Notes under the pieces: generated by a model
Database searches by the model: none
What the model saw: only the letters and a program-made list of their open reading frames with translations
Told to the model about the DNA's origin: nothing
Assembly: GCA_964247735.1 (NCBI GenBank)
Contig: CAXTVS010000001.1
Location: 146,997-210,996 of the forward strand
Direction of reading: 5' to 3'
DNA length: 64,000 nucleotides
From: Lichenicola sp964247735
GTDB taxonomy: Bacteria > Pseudomonadota > Alphaproteobacteria > Acetobacterales > Acetobacteraceae
In this document: piece by piece, positions 1 to 8,864 of the stretch
How positions within the stretch are numbered: the first letter of the stretch is position 1
Layout: each line of letters starts with the position of its first letter
Position numbers and translations under genes: made by a program

Positions 1-493
1 CCGCGCCGACCGCGGCCAGCGACGACAGCGTGGCGTGCCCGAGCGCCGCCAGCGGGTTCCACCGGCGCGGCCGGGGCAGGGGCGGCGTGGCCCCGTTCGC
101 CGCCAGCGCCAGCAGACGGCGCATCGGGGAGGGGAGCCCGTCCTCGTCCAGGGTCCGGCCGTCGGCCAGCAGCCGCCGGCGCAGCTGCCACAAGGTGGCG
201 ATCAGCAGGCTGTCCCAGCTCCCGAGCGTGCCCGCGTCGATCCGGACCAGGGGGCTCCTGCCGATCGCGGCCGCGATCGCGGTCGCCTGCGCCGTCGGCA
301 CCAGCCCGTCGCGGCCGCGCCAGTCGCCGTCCAGCACCAGCACGGCCGCGTCGCCCTGCCGCTCGACCCGCCACGGCCGGTCATGGCGTTTCGGCAGTGC
401 CCCGCGCCTCAGCGGGCGCCGTGCCGCGTCGGCCGCCGCCGTGTGGCGTGGCCGCCGGCGGAAGCCGGGGAGGAACAGGGCATGCGGCGGCAT
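1..493 (-). CDS. MlaE-type ABC transporter permease with N-terminal STAS domain (5' part only)
   Basis: The gene begins at an ATG at 493 and runs off the left edge, giving 164 residues. I translated it by hand from the reverse strand. A short basic leader is followed by a STAS-like segment (about residues 40-115) containing RIDAGTLGSWDSLLIA and then LPSPMRRLLALA, a signature I associate with the STAS-MlaE permease fusions of alphaproteobacteria. The visible end, with LAALGHATL, would lead into the permease domain. By family knowledge the protein would belong to an inner-membrane complex moving phospholipid between the two membranes. It is divergent from the Rieske-FAD gene. The permease domain itself lies outside the window, so the call rests on the N-terminal pattern. 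Confidence 0.7.
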   Translation of the reverse strand, partial: MPPHALFLPGFRRRPRHTAAADAARRPLRRGALPKRHDRPWRVERQGDAAVLVLDGDWRGRDGLVPTAQATAIAAAIGRSPLVRIDAGTLGSWDSLLIATLWQLRRRLLADGRTLDEDGLPSPMRRLLALAANGATPPLPRPRRWNPLAALGHATLSSLAAVGA

Positions 494-613
494 CCTTTCC
501 GGAAGGCACGACACGATAAGCCAGGGCGGCGCGATTCGTCGCCCCGGCCTTCCCGCTCCCGATCCGAAGCGGCGCCGTCGCGTTGGCTGTCCGGCATACA
601 GGAGGCGGAGCGC

Positions 614-2098
614 ATGCGGCAGGTCACCACCCTCGGGGCCCTTCCCGACAACACGCCGCACGCCGTGGAGGTGGACGGTGTCCGGATCCTCCTGCTCCGC
701 GACGGCGGGGAGGTGCGTGCCTTCTCGGCGACCTGCCCCCATGCCGGCGCCCCGCTGGAACAGGGCGCGGTCTGCGACGGCCGGCTGGTCTGCCCGTGGC
801 ACAAGGCGATGTTCGACGTCCGCGACGGCACCCTGCTGGAGCCGCCGGCGCTGCAGCCGCTGCGCCGCTACCCGGTGCGGGTCGAGGGCGACGCCGTGCT
901 GGTGTCGTCGAGCCCGCTCGCGGTCGCTCCCCGGGCCACCGCGCCGGACCCGCGGGTCATGGTGGTCGTCGGCGCCGGTGCCGCCGGAGCGGCGGGTGCG
1001 GCTTCCCTGCGCGAGTTCGGCTTCACCGGGCGGCTGGTGGTGGTGGGCGACGAGCCGGGCGAGCCGTTCGACCGCACCGCGCTGAGCAAGTTCGTGCTGG
1101 AAGGCGGGATGAAGCCGGAAGAAGCGGCGCCGCTGTGGCCGGAGGGCTTCGTCGAACGGGAGCGGATCGAGCGGCTGCACGACGCCGTCACCGCGATCGA
1201 TCCCGAGACGCGGACCCTGACCCTGGCGAGCGGCGGACACCTGTCCTACGACGCCGTGCTCCTGGCGCCGGGAAGCCTGCCGCGTCCGCTCGACGTGCCG
1301 GGCGGGAACGGTTGGAACGTCCGCCTGCTCCGCACCCGGGCGGACGCAACGGCGATCCTGGCCGGGTTGTCCGGCAGGTCTTCCGGCACCCCGCGCGTGG
1401 TGGTGGCGGGCGGCAGCTTCATCGGCCTGGAGGCCGCCTCCGCGCTGCGCCAGCAGGACGTGCCCGTGACGGTGGTCTCGCCGCAGGCGGTCCCGTTCGA
1501 GCCCGTGCTCGGCTGGCGGATCGCGGCGATGCTGCGCCGCCTGCACGAGGCGAACGGCGTGGTGTTCCGGGGCCGGGCGCGTGTCGCCGCGATCGAGCCG
1601 GGCCACGTGCGGCTGCAGGACGGCGAGCGGATCCCGGCGGACCTGGTGCTGGCCGGGGTCGGGGTGCGTCCGGCGACGGAGTTCGCCGCCCGCCTCGGCC
1701 TGGCCGAGGATGGGGGTCTCGACACCGACGCGGGGATGCGGGTTGCCGACGGCATCTATGCCGCCGGCGACTCGGCACGGTTCCCGTTCGGCGATGGGCG
1801 GATCCGGGTCGAGCACTGGCGGGTGGCGCAGCAGCACGCGCGTGTGGCGGCGCGCAACATGCTGGGCGGCGATGCCCACTTCGAGCAGCCGCCGTTCTTC
1901 TGGACCTACCATTACGGCAACCGGATCGAGGTGCACGGCCACGCCGCGTCGTTCGACCGCGTGGAGATCGAGGGCGACCTGGACGCGCAGGACTTCGTCG
2001 GCCGGATCATCCGCGACGACGCGCTGGTCGGCCTGGTGGGATGCAACCGCGACACCGAGCTGGCCGCACTGGCGCTGCGGGTGCCGGCCCATCCGTGA
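614..2098 (+). CDS. Rieske [2Fe-2S] / FAD-dependent NAD(P)H oxidoreductase (AIF-like)
   Basis: This 494-residue protein joins an N-terminal Rieske domain to a pyridine-nucleotide-disulfide reductase module. The cluster ligands are visible as C41-x-H43 and C60-x2-H63. The FAD Rossmann motif GAGAAGAAG lies near residue 118, a second nucleotide motif (AGGSFIGLEAA) near 260, and the FAD-closing motif YAAGDSARF near 390. The family is ferredoxin-reductase/AIF-like and transfers electrons from NAD(P)H, presumably in the cytoplasm as there is no signal peptide. The ATG at 614 is preceded by GGAGGCGGAG. The frame stays open far upstream, but that extension is high-GC noise. Partner and substrate are unknown. 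Confidence 0.88.
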   Translation: MRQVTTLGALPDNTPHAVEVDGVRILLLRDGGEVRAFSATCPHAGAPLEQGAVCDGRLVCPWHKAMFDVRDGTLLEPPALQPLRRYPVRVEGDAVLVSSSPLAVAPRATAPDPRVMVVVGAGAAGAAGAASLREFGFTGRLVVVGDEPGEPFDRTALSKFVLEGGMKPEEAAPLWPEGFVERERIERLHDAVTAIDPETRTLTLASGGHLSYDAVLLAPGSLPRPLDVPGGNGWNVRLLRTRADATAILAGLSGRSSGTPRVVVAGGSFIGLEAASALRQQDVPVTVVSPQAVPFEPVLGWRIAAMLRRLHEANGVVFRGRARVAAIEPGHVRLQDGERIPADLVLAGVGVRPATEFAARLGLAEDGGLDTDAGMRVADGIYAAGDSARFPFGDGRIRVEHWRVAQQHARVAARNMLGGDAHFEQPPFFWTYHYGNRIEVHGHAASFDRVEIEGDLDAQDFVGRIIRDDALVGLVGCNRDTELAALALRVPAHP

Positions 2099-2123
2099 CC
2101 GCTTGCCCCCGGGCGCAGAGGCG

Positions 2124-2864
2124 TCAGCCCCGCCCGACCATGCGCTCCGCCAGGCCCGGTGCCAGGCGCAGCAGCAGCGGCAGCCAGCGGACCGCCCCGG
2201 GCAGCACCTCGTCGCGGCCGCGCGCGGCATCGCGCAGCACCTGCCGCACCAGCGCCTCCGGCGCCAGCTTGCGCCCCTGCCTGTGGCTGACCGCCGGCGT
2301 GTCGACCAGCGGCGGCAGCACCTCGGTGACGCCGACCCGCGACGTCGCCAGCTGGCGGCGCAGTGCCTTGCAGAAGGCGTGCAGCCCGGCCTTCGACGCC
2401 GAATACACCGGCGCCGCGGTCCAGGGCGCCAGCCCGTAGCCGGAGCCGACCACGACGATCCGTGACGGTGCCGCGGCGAGCAGCCCCGGCATGGCCGACG
2501 CCACCAGCTGGACCGCGCCGCCGAGATTGGTCTCGACCTCGTGGCCGGGCGCTGCCGAACCGATGGCAGGGTCGGCGAAGTCCAGGGTGCGCAGCATGCC
2601 GGCATTGCTGACCAGCAGGTCGATCCGCGGCGACTCGTCCAGCACGGCGGCGACGAAGCCCCGTACCGCTTCGACGTCCGCCATGTCGCAGACCAGGCCG
2701 CGAACGCCGGGATGATCCCGCTCCAGCCGTCGCAGCCGGTCGGGGTCCCGTCCGCAGGCGAACACCCGGTCGCCGCGCGCGTGGAGCGCGCCGACGAACG
2801 CGCGGCCGATGCCGGACGATCCGCCGCTGACCACGGCGACCGGTCGAGGGTGCGAGGCGTCCAT
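2124..2864 (-). CDS. Short-chain dehydrogenase/reductase
   Basis: This 246-residue classical SDR has the NAD(P) motif SGGSSGIG near residue 14, the structural NAG motif (SNAG) and the catalytic YSASK tyrosine/lysine pair, preceded by VVVGSGYG, which supplies the serine. Length is normal for the family. The C-terminal tail (LPLLLRLAPGLAERM) is hydrophobic and could contact membrane. The gene converges on the Rieske-FAD gene with a 25-base gap and is preceded by the separately oriented DUF892 gene on the same strand, about 75 bases away. The substrate cannot be inferred. Confidence 0.85.
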   Translation of the reverse strand: MDASHPRPVAVVSGGSSGIGRAFVGALHARGDRVFACGRDPDRLRRLERDHPGVRGLVCDMADVEAVRGFVAAVLDESPRIDLLVSNAGMLRTLDFADPAIGSAAPGHEVETNLGGAVQLVASAMPGLLAAAPSRIVVVGSGYGLAPWTAAPVYSASKAGLHAFCKALRRQLATSRVGVTEVLPPLVDTPAVSHRQGRKLAPEALVRQVLRDAARGRDEVLPGAVRWLPLLLRLAPGLAERMVGRG

Positions 2865-2939
2865 TCCCGTTTTCCGGATCCGTCGGCTCCGATCGTCCCG
2901 GGCGCGCTGCGGCGCCCGGGACGATCGGGTCGATGCGGT

Positions 2940-3416
2940 CTAGGCCGCCAGCAGCTTCTCCGCCAGCGCGTTGTGCTTCTGGTCCGCCTGCTTCGCCTCG
3001 TCGAGCGAGCTGTGCATGGACTGGGCGACCTGGTCCAGGCCGAGCTTGGACGCATAGTTGCCGAGCGTGCCGAAGGCGGCGATCCAGTAGTGCAGGGCGA
3101 GCTGGCCGGACGCGACGATGCCGAGGTCGCGGCTGGTGGCATCCGCCGCCTTCTGGCGGATCTTCTTGCTGACCTCGTAATGCGCCTCGAGGATCGGGTT
3201 GCCGGTGTCCTCGGCGCTGCCGGCCTCCTCGATCGCCTGCCGGATCCGCTGCGCCCACTGCTCGGAAGTCGTGTTGCCGGCCTGCAGCGCCGACTTCAGC
3301 TCCGGATGGCTCGCGTCGGTCTCGATCTCGGCGGTGGCCTTCTTCGCCACCTCGCCGCCCGCCTTCAGCGCCTGGAGGCCCTGCGCGACCAGCGTCTTGA
3401 TTTCCTGCTCTGGCAT
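2940..3416 (-). CDS. DUF892 (YciE/YciF-like) ferritin-like stress protein
   Basis: The ATG at 3416 has an AAGGA ribosome-binding site eight bases upstream and gives 158 residues; the open frame extends further upstream without supporting signals. The sequence is almost entirely helical, with E/H-containing helices (ETDASHPELKSAL, ILEAHYEVSKK, LALHYWIAAFGTLGNYA), which matches the four-helix DUF892/YciE fold. Family members are typically induced by general stress; their biochemical function is unknown. A near-consensus EcfG promoter lies upstream (3456-3480), consistent with stress control. No membrane segment or signal peptide is seen. Confidence 0.82.
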   Translation of the reverse strand: MPEQEIKTLVAQGLQALKAGGEVAKKATAEIETDASHPELKSALQAGNTTSEQWAQRIRQAIEEAGSAEDTGNPILEAHYEVSKKIRQKAADATSRDLGIVASGQLALHYWIAAFGTLGNYASKLGLDQVAQSMHSSLDEAKQADQKHNALAEKLLAA

Positions 3417-3455
3417 CTTCGTTATCCTTGGCTGCGCATGACGCGCAGGTCGGGC

Positions 3456-3480
3456 AACGGCACGCCATGTCGCCAGTTGC
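3456..3480 (-). promoter_or_regulatory. Candidate EcfG-type promoter of the DUF892 gene
   Basis: Read on the minus strand the site is GCAAC-N16-CGTT, one mismatch from the alphaproteobacterial general-stress consensus GGAAC-N16/17-CGTT. The -10 element ends 40 bases before the ATG at 3416, a plausible leader length. Assignment is by motif only. Confidence 0.45.
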
Positions 3481-3590
3481 AGCTTCGCATGTCGCCTACC
3501 GACTTCGTGTAGCCGACCTGTCGGTTGCAGCGCAGTTCGCAACATTCCAGAAGTGGACTGATATCTTTCCGACGGCCGTGATCGACGGGA

Positions 3591-4583
3591 TCACAGCCGG
3601 CGCAGCCAGACCTCCTCGACCGCATGCGAGGCGTCCTTGCGCAGCACCAGGCTCGCGCGCTCCCGCGTGGGCGCGATGTTGCGCTGCAGGTTCGGCCCGT
3701 TGATCTCGCGCCAGATGGTGCGCGCGGTGTCGCGCGCACTGTCCTCGTCCAGGTTGCGGTAGTGGTGGAAGTACGAGGCCGGGTCCTGGAACGCGGTGCG
3801 CTGCAGCAGCAGGAAGCGCTCGACGTACCAGTCCTCGATGTCGGCAGCATCCGCATCGATGTAGACGGAGAAGTCGAAATAGTCCGACGCCACCACCGGC
3901 GAGGCGGCCGTTTGCAGCACGTTCAGCCCTTCGAAGATGACCACGTCCGGTCGGTCGATCACCTGGAACTCGGACGGCAGCACGTCGTACAGGTGGTGCG
4001 AGTAGATCGGCACCTTGAGGTCGGGCGTTCCCGCCTTGAGGTCGATCAGGAACGACAGCATGCCGTGCAGGTCGTAGCTTTCCGGGAACCCCTTGCGCCG
4101 CATCAGGTCGCGCTGCTTCAGTACGGCCGTGCTGAGCAGGAAGCCGTCGGTGGCGACCAGCCGGACGTCCATCTCCTCGAACGACGAGGCCAGCACCGCC
4201 TGCAGCAGGCGCGCAAAGGTGCTCTTGCCCACCGCGACGCTGCCGGCGACGCCGATGATGTAGGGGCGCGGCACCGGTTCCCGGTTGAAGAAGCCGTTCT
4301 GGATCGTGCTGTTGAGCGCGCGGGCGGCCGCGATGTTGAGGCCGAGCAGGCGCGCCAGCGGCAGGTAGACGTCCGCCACCTCCTCGGTCGAGACCGGCTC
4401 GTTGAGGCCGGCCTGCGCCTGCAGCACCTCGTCGGTGAGCGACAACCGGGCGCCGGCGTGGAACGCGCCCCACTCCTTGCGGCGGAAGCTCTGGAAGATC
4501 GCGTGCAGCCGCTTGTCCGGCAGGTCCCGCGCGGCCGTGGCGGGATGCGCGCCCGGCGGCGCCGGTTCCGCCTGCGTCAGCAC
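3591..4583 (-). CDS. coaA: Pantothenate kinase, type I
   Basis: This 330-residue protein catalyses ATP-dependent phosphorylation of pantothenate, the first and usually rate-limiting step of coenzyme A synthesis, in the cytoplasm. The P-loop GVAGSVAVGKST is at residues 111-122. Other type I CoaA signatures include LVATDGFL, RKGFPESYD, YSHHLYDV, VIFEGLNVLQ and the C-terminal LVLRKDASHAV. The start is a GTG at 4583, four bases downstream of the etfA stop, so the gene is the last member of the ETF-QO/etfB/etfA transcription unit. That pairing links acyl-CoA dehydrogenation to CoA supply. Confidence 0.95.
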   Translation of the reverse strand: MLTQAEPAPPGAHPATAARDLPDKRLHAIFQSFRRKEWGAFHAGARLSLTDEVLQAQAGLNEPVSTEEVADVYLPLARLLGLNIAAARALNSTIQNGFFNREPVPRPYIIGVAGSVAVGKSTFARLLQAVLASSFEEMDVRLVATDGFLLSTAVLKQRDLMRRKGFPESYDLHGMLSFLIDLKAGTPDLKVPIYSHHLYDVLPSEFQVIDRPDVVIFEGLNVLQTAASPVVASDYFDFSVYIDADAADIEDWYVERFLLLQRTAFQDPASYFHHYRNLDEDSARDTARTIWREINGPNLQRNIAPTRERASLVLRKDASHAVEEVWLRRL

Positions 4584-4587
4584 CCGC

Positions 4588-5526
4588 CTATCCCGCCTTC
4601 TGCAGTTCCGCGTTCAGCTCGGGGAGTGCCGTGAACAGGTCGGCGACCAGGCCGTAATCGGCGACCTGGAAGATCGGTGCGTCCGCATCCTTGTTGATGG
4701 CGACGATGATCTTGCTGTCCTTCATGCCGGCCAGGTGCTGGATCGCGCCCGAGATGCCGATCGCGACGTAGAGCTCCGGCGCCACGATCTTGCCGGTCTG
4801 CCCCACCTGGTAGTCGTTCGGCACGAAGCCCGCGTCCACCGCCGCCCGCGACGCGCCGATCGCGGCACCCAGGTGGTCGGCGATCGGGTCGAGCAGCCGG
4901 AAGTTCTCGCCGTTCTGCATCCCCCGGCCGCCCGACACCACCACCCGGGCCGAGGCCAGTTCCGGACGCTCCGACTTCGACAGCTCGGCCGACACGAAGC
5001 GCGACGGCGACGGGTGCTCCCCGGCCGCCGCGTCCTCGATGGCGGCGCTGCCGCCTTCGGCCGGGGCCGGGTCGAAGTTGGCGGCGCGCACGGTGACCAC
5101 CTTGTGGGCGTCCGACGAGCGCACGGTTGCGAGCGCGTTGCCGGCATAGATCGGCCGCACGAAGGTGGACCCGTCGACCACGGCGACGATGTCGCTGATC
5201 GGCTGCACGTCCAGCAGGGCGGCGACGCGGGGCAGCACGTTCTTGCCCGTGGCGGTGGAGCCGGCGAGGATGTGCTCGTACGGTTCCGCGAGCGAGACGA
5301 TCAGCGCCGCCAGCGGCTCGGCCATCGGGCGCGCATACGCTTGTGCGTCGACCTTGAGCACCCGGGACACGCCGGCGATCCGGGACGCCGCCTCGGCCAC
5401 GGCGTCGACGTTGTGGCCGGCGACCAGCGCATGCACCTCGCCCAGCCGAAGGGCGGCGGTGACGGCGGAGCGGGTGGCGGGGCTGAGATGGCCGTCCGCA
5501 TGGTCGACCAGGACGAGAACGGTCAT
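4588..5526 (-). CDS. etfA: Electron transfer flavoprotein alpha subunit
   Basis: The 312-residue FAD-binding subunit of ETF takes electrons from acyl-CoA and other dehydrogenases and passes them to ETF-quinone oxidoreductase. The C-terminal FAD domain shows VVSGGRGMQNGENF, VGQTGKIVAPELYVAIGISGAIQHLAGM and INKDADAPIFQVADYGLVADLF, all hallmark EtfA segments. Length is standard. The ATG at 5526 lies three bases after the etfB stop, so the subunits should be translated together. Confidence 0.97.
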   Translation of the reverse strand: MTVLVLVDHADGHLSPATRSAVTAALRLGEVHALVAGHNVDAVAEAASRIAGVSRVLKVDAQAYARPMAEPLAALIVSLAEPYEHILAGSTATGKNVLPRVAALLDVQPISDIVAVVDGSTFVRPIYAGNALATVRSSDAHKVVTVRAANFDPAPAEGGSAAIEDAAAGEHPSPSRFVSAELSKSERPELASARVVVSGGRGMQNGENFRLLDPIADHLGAAIGASRAAVDAGFVPNDYQVGQTGKIVAPELYVAIGISGAIQHLAGMKDSKIIVAINKDADAPIFQVADYGLVADLFTALPELNAELQKAG

Positions 5527-5529
5527 GGC

Positions 5530-6291
5530 TCAGATCACCTTGGCTTCCTGGCGGAGCTTGGCCACCAGTTCGGCGACCGAGGCCACGCTCACGCCGCCGG
5601 CCCGTGCCGGCGGCTCCGACACGCGGATCGTGGTCAGGCGCGGGGCGGTGTCGACGCCGAGCTCCGCCGGCGACAGCACCTGCATCGGCTTCTTGCGCGC
5701 CTTCATGATGTTGGGCAGCGACGCGTAGCGCGGCTCGTTCAGGCGCAGGTCTGCGGTGATGATGGCCGGCAGCGGCACCGCGATGGTTTCCAGCCCGCCA
5801 TCGACCTCGCGGGTCACGGTGGCGATACCGCCCGCTCCCTCGACCGCAAGCTCGATCCGGCTGGCGAACGTCCCCTGCGGCCAGCCGAGCAGGCCGGCCA
5901 GCATCTGGCCGGTGGCGTTCATGTCGTCGTCGATCGCCTGCTTGCCCATGATCACCAGGGACGGGGCTTCCCGCTCCACCAGCACCTTCAGCATCTTCGC
6001 CACCGCCAGCGGCTCGGGCGCCGCGTCGGTCTGCACCAGAACCGCGCGGTCCGCACCCATGGCGAGTGCGGTGCGCAGCGTGTCCTGGCACTGCTGCACG
6101 CCGATCGACGCCGCGACGATCTCGGTGGCGATCCCCTTCTCCTTGAGCCGCACCGCCTCCTCGACCGCGATCTCGTCGAACGGGTTCATCGACATCTTGA
6201 CCCCGGCCAGCTCCACGCCGGAGCCGTCGGCTTTCACGCGCGGCTTCACGTTGTAGTCGATCACGCGCTTGACCGGCACGAGCAGTTTCAT
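5530..6291 (-). CDS. etfB: Electron transfer flavoprotein beta subunit
   Basis: This 253-residue partner of EtfA binds AMP and docks donor dehydrogenases. It begins MKLLVPVKRVIDYNVK, has the conserved MSMNPFDEIAVEEAVRLKEKG segment near residue 35 and ends in KPMQVLSPAELGVD, all characteristic. It lies between ETF-QO upstream (43-base gap) and etfA downstream (3-base gap), forming the expected electron-transfer operon. Confidence 0.97.
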   Translation of the reverse strand: MKLLVPVKRVIDYNVKPRVKADGSGVELAGVKMSMNPFDEIAVEEAVRLKEKGIATEIVAASIGVQQCQDTLRTALAMGADRAVLVQTDAAPEPLAVAKMLKVLVEREAPSLVIMGKQAIDDDMNATGQMLAGLLGWPQGTFASRIELAVEGAGGIATVTREVDGGLETIAVPLPAIITADLRLNEPRYASLPNIMKARKKPMQVLSPAELGVDTAPRLTTIRVSEPPARAGGVSVASVAELVAKLRQEAKVI

Positions 6292-6334
6292 CTTCGGTTC
6301 CTGATGGGCTTCCTGATGGGTGGGGAAGGGCGCG

Positions 6335-7987
6335 TCACATGCCGCCCGGGTAGTTGGGGCCGCCGCCGCCCTCCGGCGCCGACCAGTCGATGTTCTCGGT
6401 CGGGTCCTTGATGTCGCAGGTCTTGCAGTGCACGCAGTTCTGGGCGTTGATCTGCAGGCGGGGCCCGGACGCGTCGGCGCTGTCCGTGTCGACCGCCTCG
6501 TACACCCCGGCCGGGCAGTAGCGGGACTCCGGCGAGCGGTACGCGTCCCAGTTGACCTCCTGCCAGCGTGCCGGGTCGCGCAGCCGCAGGTGCACCGGCT
6601 GGTCCTCCTCGTGGTTGGTGTTCGACAGGAACACCGAGGACAGCCTGTCGAAGGTCAGCACGCCGTCCGGCTTCGGATAGCTGATCGGCGGCGAGGCGTC
6701 GGCGCGGTCCAGCACCTCGTGGTCGGCATGGCGGTGGCGCAGCGTCCAGGGCGCCCGGCCGCGCAGCAGCATCGCGTCGATGCCGGCGTAGGCCGCACCC
6801 GCGACGGTGCCGTAGCGGGCGAAGGCGGGCCGGACGTTGCGCACCGCGCGCAGCTCGTCCCAGAGCCAGCTCCCGCGGACCTTGGCGGTGAACCGGGCCG
6901 GCTCGGCGGGACGACCGTCCGCCAGCGCCTCCGCCACCGCCTCGGCCGCGAGCATGCCGGACTTCATCGCCGCGTGCGTGCCCTTGATCTTGGGCACGTT
7001 GAGGAAGCCGGCCGCGTCGCCGACCAGCGCGCCGCCCGGGAACGTCAGCCGCGGGATCGACTGCAGCCCGCCCTCGGACAGGGCGCGCGCGCCGTAGGAC
7101 ACGCGCTTGCCGCCTTCCAGATACGGACGGATCGCCGGATGGGTCTTCAGCCGCTGCATCTCGTCGAACGGCGACAGCCAGGTGTTGGGATAGTCCAGCC
7201 CGACCACGAAGCCGTACGACACCAGCCTGTCGCCGAAGTGGTACATCCAGGAGCCGCCATAGGTGCGGTGGTCCAGCGGCCAGCCGAAGGTGTGCTGGAT
7301 CAGGCCGGGCCTGTGCTGCGATGCCGGCACCTCCCACAGCTCCTTGACGCCCAGCCCGTAGGTCTGCGGGTCGATCCCCCGACGCAGGTCGAACCGCTGC
7401 ATCAGCTGCTTGGACAGCGAGCCGCGGCAGCCTTCGGCGAACAGGGTGTAGGTGGCGCGCAGCTCCATGCCGGGCTGGTGGTTCGGGCCCGGCTCGCCGT
7501 TGCGGCCGATGCCCATGTCGCCGGTGGCGATGCCGGCGATCCGGCCGTCCTCCTCGAGCAGCTCGGCGGCACCGAAGCCGGGATAGATCTCGACGCCCAG
7601 CGCCTCCGCCTGCCCGGCCAGCCAGCGGCACACGTTGCCCAGGCTGACGATGTAGTTGCCGTGGTTGCTCATGTGCGGCATCACCGTGTCCAGCATCGGT
7701 ATCCGCAACGCCCGCCGGCGCGTCAGGTACAGCATGCGGTCGTCGCTGGCCGCGGTGTCGAGCGGGGCACCCCGCTCGCGCCAGTCGGGGATCAGCTCGT
7801 CCAGTGCCCGCGGCTCGATCACGGCCCCCGACAGGATGTGCGCGCCGATCTCCGAGCCCTTCTCGACCAGGCACACCGAGGCGTCGGGCGACAGCTGCTT
7901 CAGCCGGATCGCAGCCGCAAGACCGGCCGGCCCGCCGCCGACCACGACCACGTCGAACTCCATCGCCTCGCGAAGAGACTCGCCCAT
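6335..7987 (-). CDS. Electron transfer flavoprotein-ubiquinone oxidoreductase
   Basis: This 550-residue membrane-associated enzyme moves electrons from reduced ETF to ubiquinone. It has an N-terminal FAD motif (VVVGGGPAGLAAAIRL), the ETF-QO segment GDAAGFLNVPKIKGTH, and a C-terminal 4Fe-4S ferredoxin segment with NCVHCKTCDIKDP. I chose the ATG at 7987 because the residues before the FAD fold (REAMEFD) are conserved in homologues; GTG 7993 and ATG 7963 are alternatives. It heads the operon ETF-QO, etfB, etfA, coaA, which would feed fatty-acid and amino-acid oxidation into respiration. Confidence 0.95.
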   Translation of the reverse strand: MGESLREAMEFDVVVVGGGPAGLAAAIRLKQLSPDASVCLVEKGSEIGAHILSGAVIEPRALDELIPDWRERGAPLDTAASDDRMLYLTRRRALRIPMLDTVMPHMSNHGNYIVSLGNVCRWLAGQAEALGVEIYPGFGAAELLEEDGRIAGIATGDMGIGRNGEPGPNHQPGMELRATYTLFAEGCRGSLSKQLMQRFDLRRGIDPQTYGLGVKELWEVPASQHRPGLIQHTFGWPLDHRTYGGSWMYHFGDRLVSYGFVVGLDYPNTWLSPFDEMQRLKTHPAIRPYLEGGKRVSYGARALSEGGLQSIPRLTFPGGALVGDAAGFLNVPKIKGTHAAMKSGMLAAEAVAEALADGRPAEPARFTAKVRGSWLWDELRAVRNVRPAFARYGTVAGAAYAGIDAMLLRGRAPWTLRHRHADHEVLDRADASPPISYPKPDGVLTFDRLSSVFLSNTNHEEDQPVHLRLRDPARWQEVNWDAYRSPESRYCPAGVYEAVDTDSADASGPRLQINAQNCVHCKTCDIKDPTENIDWSAPEGGGGPNYPGGM

Positions 7988-8190
7988 CAACACGTGCCCG
8001 CTTGAACCTGGGGCGGGGCCATGCCGGCCTCGCGCTGCTGGCTATGTGCCCCCGGCAGGGTCCCGGATCAACCGGCCAGGCGTCGAACGATCGCAGGCCG
8101 CATGATCCGTCACGGGAGCGATCGCCGGGGTGTGGCGTTGCATCCTCCGCTGCCGGAGCACGACCGCCGCCGACGGCCGAGGATCGCGCG

Positions 8191-8604
8191 ATGCAGACCA
8201 GACACGTCCTGACCCTGGCCGACGCGCGCCGCCTGATGGCGGCGGCGGCGGGGGAGGCGGAGCGGCGGCAGCTCGGGGTCAGCATCGCCCTGGTGGACCA
8301 GGCCGGCGTGCTCCTGCTGCTGGAACGGCTGGACGGCGCCCGCCTGCACACCCCCGAGGCGGCCATGCTCAAGGCCAGGACCGCCGCCATCGCCCGGTCG
8401 TCCACCGCCACCCTGGAGCAGCAGGCGCGGGACAACCCGGCCACCCTGTCGTTCCCGGGTCGCATGCCGCTGACCGGCGGCATGCCGCTGCTCCATGCCG
8501 GGGAGGTGGTCGGCGCGGTGGGATCGTCCGGGGCGCAGCCGGACGAGGACCAGGCGGTGTGCGAGGCCGCGCTGGCGGCCATGGCGCAGCTGGCGCCGGG
8601 CTGA
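8191..8604 (+). CDS. GlcG/HbpS family protein
   Basis: The 137-residue protein has the GlcG/HbpS (DUF336) pattern: LTLADARRLMAAA at the start, VSIALVDQAGVLLLLERLDGA in the core, KARTAAIA, and the C-terminal GAVGSSGAQPDEDQAV. Family members include haem-binding HbpS and proteins of the glycolate operon; many are uncharacterised. No signal peptide is visible, so a cytoplasmic location is likely. The gene is divergent from the ETF-QO operon across about 200 bases with no obvious operator. Function beyond family membership is unknown. Confidence 0.85.
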   Translation: MQTRHVLTLADARRLMAAAAGEAERRQLGVSIALVDQAGVLLLLERLDGARLHTPEAAMLKARTAAIARSSTATLEQQARDNPATLSFPGRMPLTGGMPLLHAGEVVGAVGSSGAQPDEDQAVCEAALAAMAQLAPG

Positions 8605-8864
8605 GCCGGGGACGCCGCGACGCATGACGAGAGGCCGGACACCGGTTTGACTGTCCGGAACGGGCATAAGATCATCGCGCCGATGATGGCAACACCCGCC
8701 GGTCCGTGCTGTCGCCCCGGCACGGAATACGGCCGCACCGCCCGGGCCGGCGCTGCGTCCTCCGGCAGCCGGCGTGCCAGCCATGCCTCCTCGTCCGCCA
8801 TGCGGTCGACGGTCCGGGTACGGCCGGGTGCCGGACCCGATCCCCGGCGGGATCGCCTCGAACC

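Noticed and set aside
35..613. N-terminal extension of the Rieske-FAD protein
   Set aside because: The extra residues are Arg/Pro/Gln-rich, no domain is present and the opposite strand encodes the MlaE permease start.
8652..8680. TTGACT...TAAGAT promoter before the diguanylate cyclase
   Set aside because: The spacing is 14 bases, too short, and it is nearly 200 bases from the chosen start.
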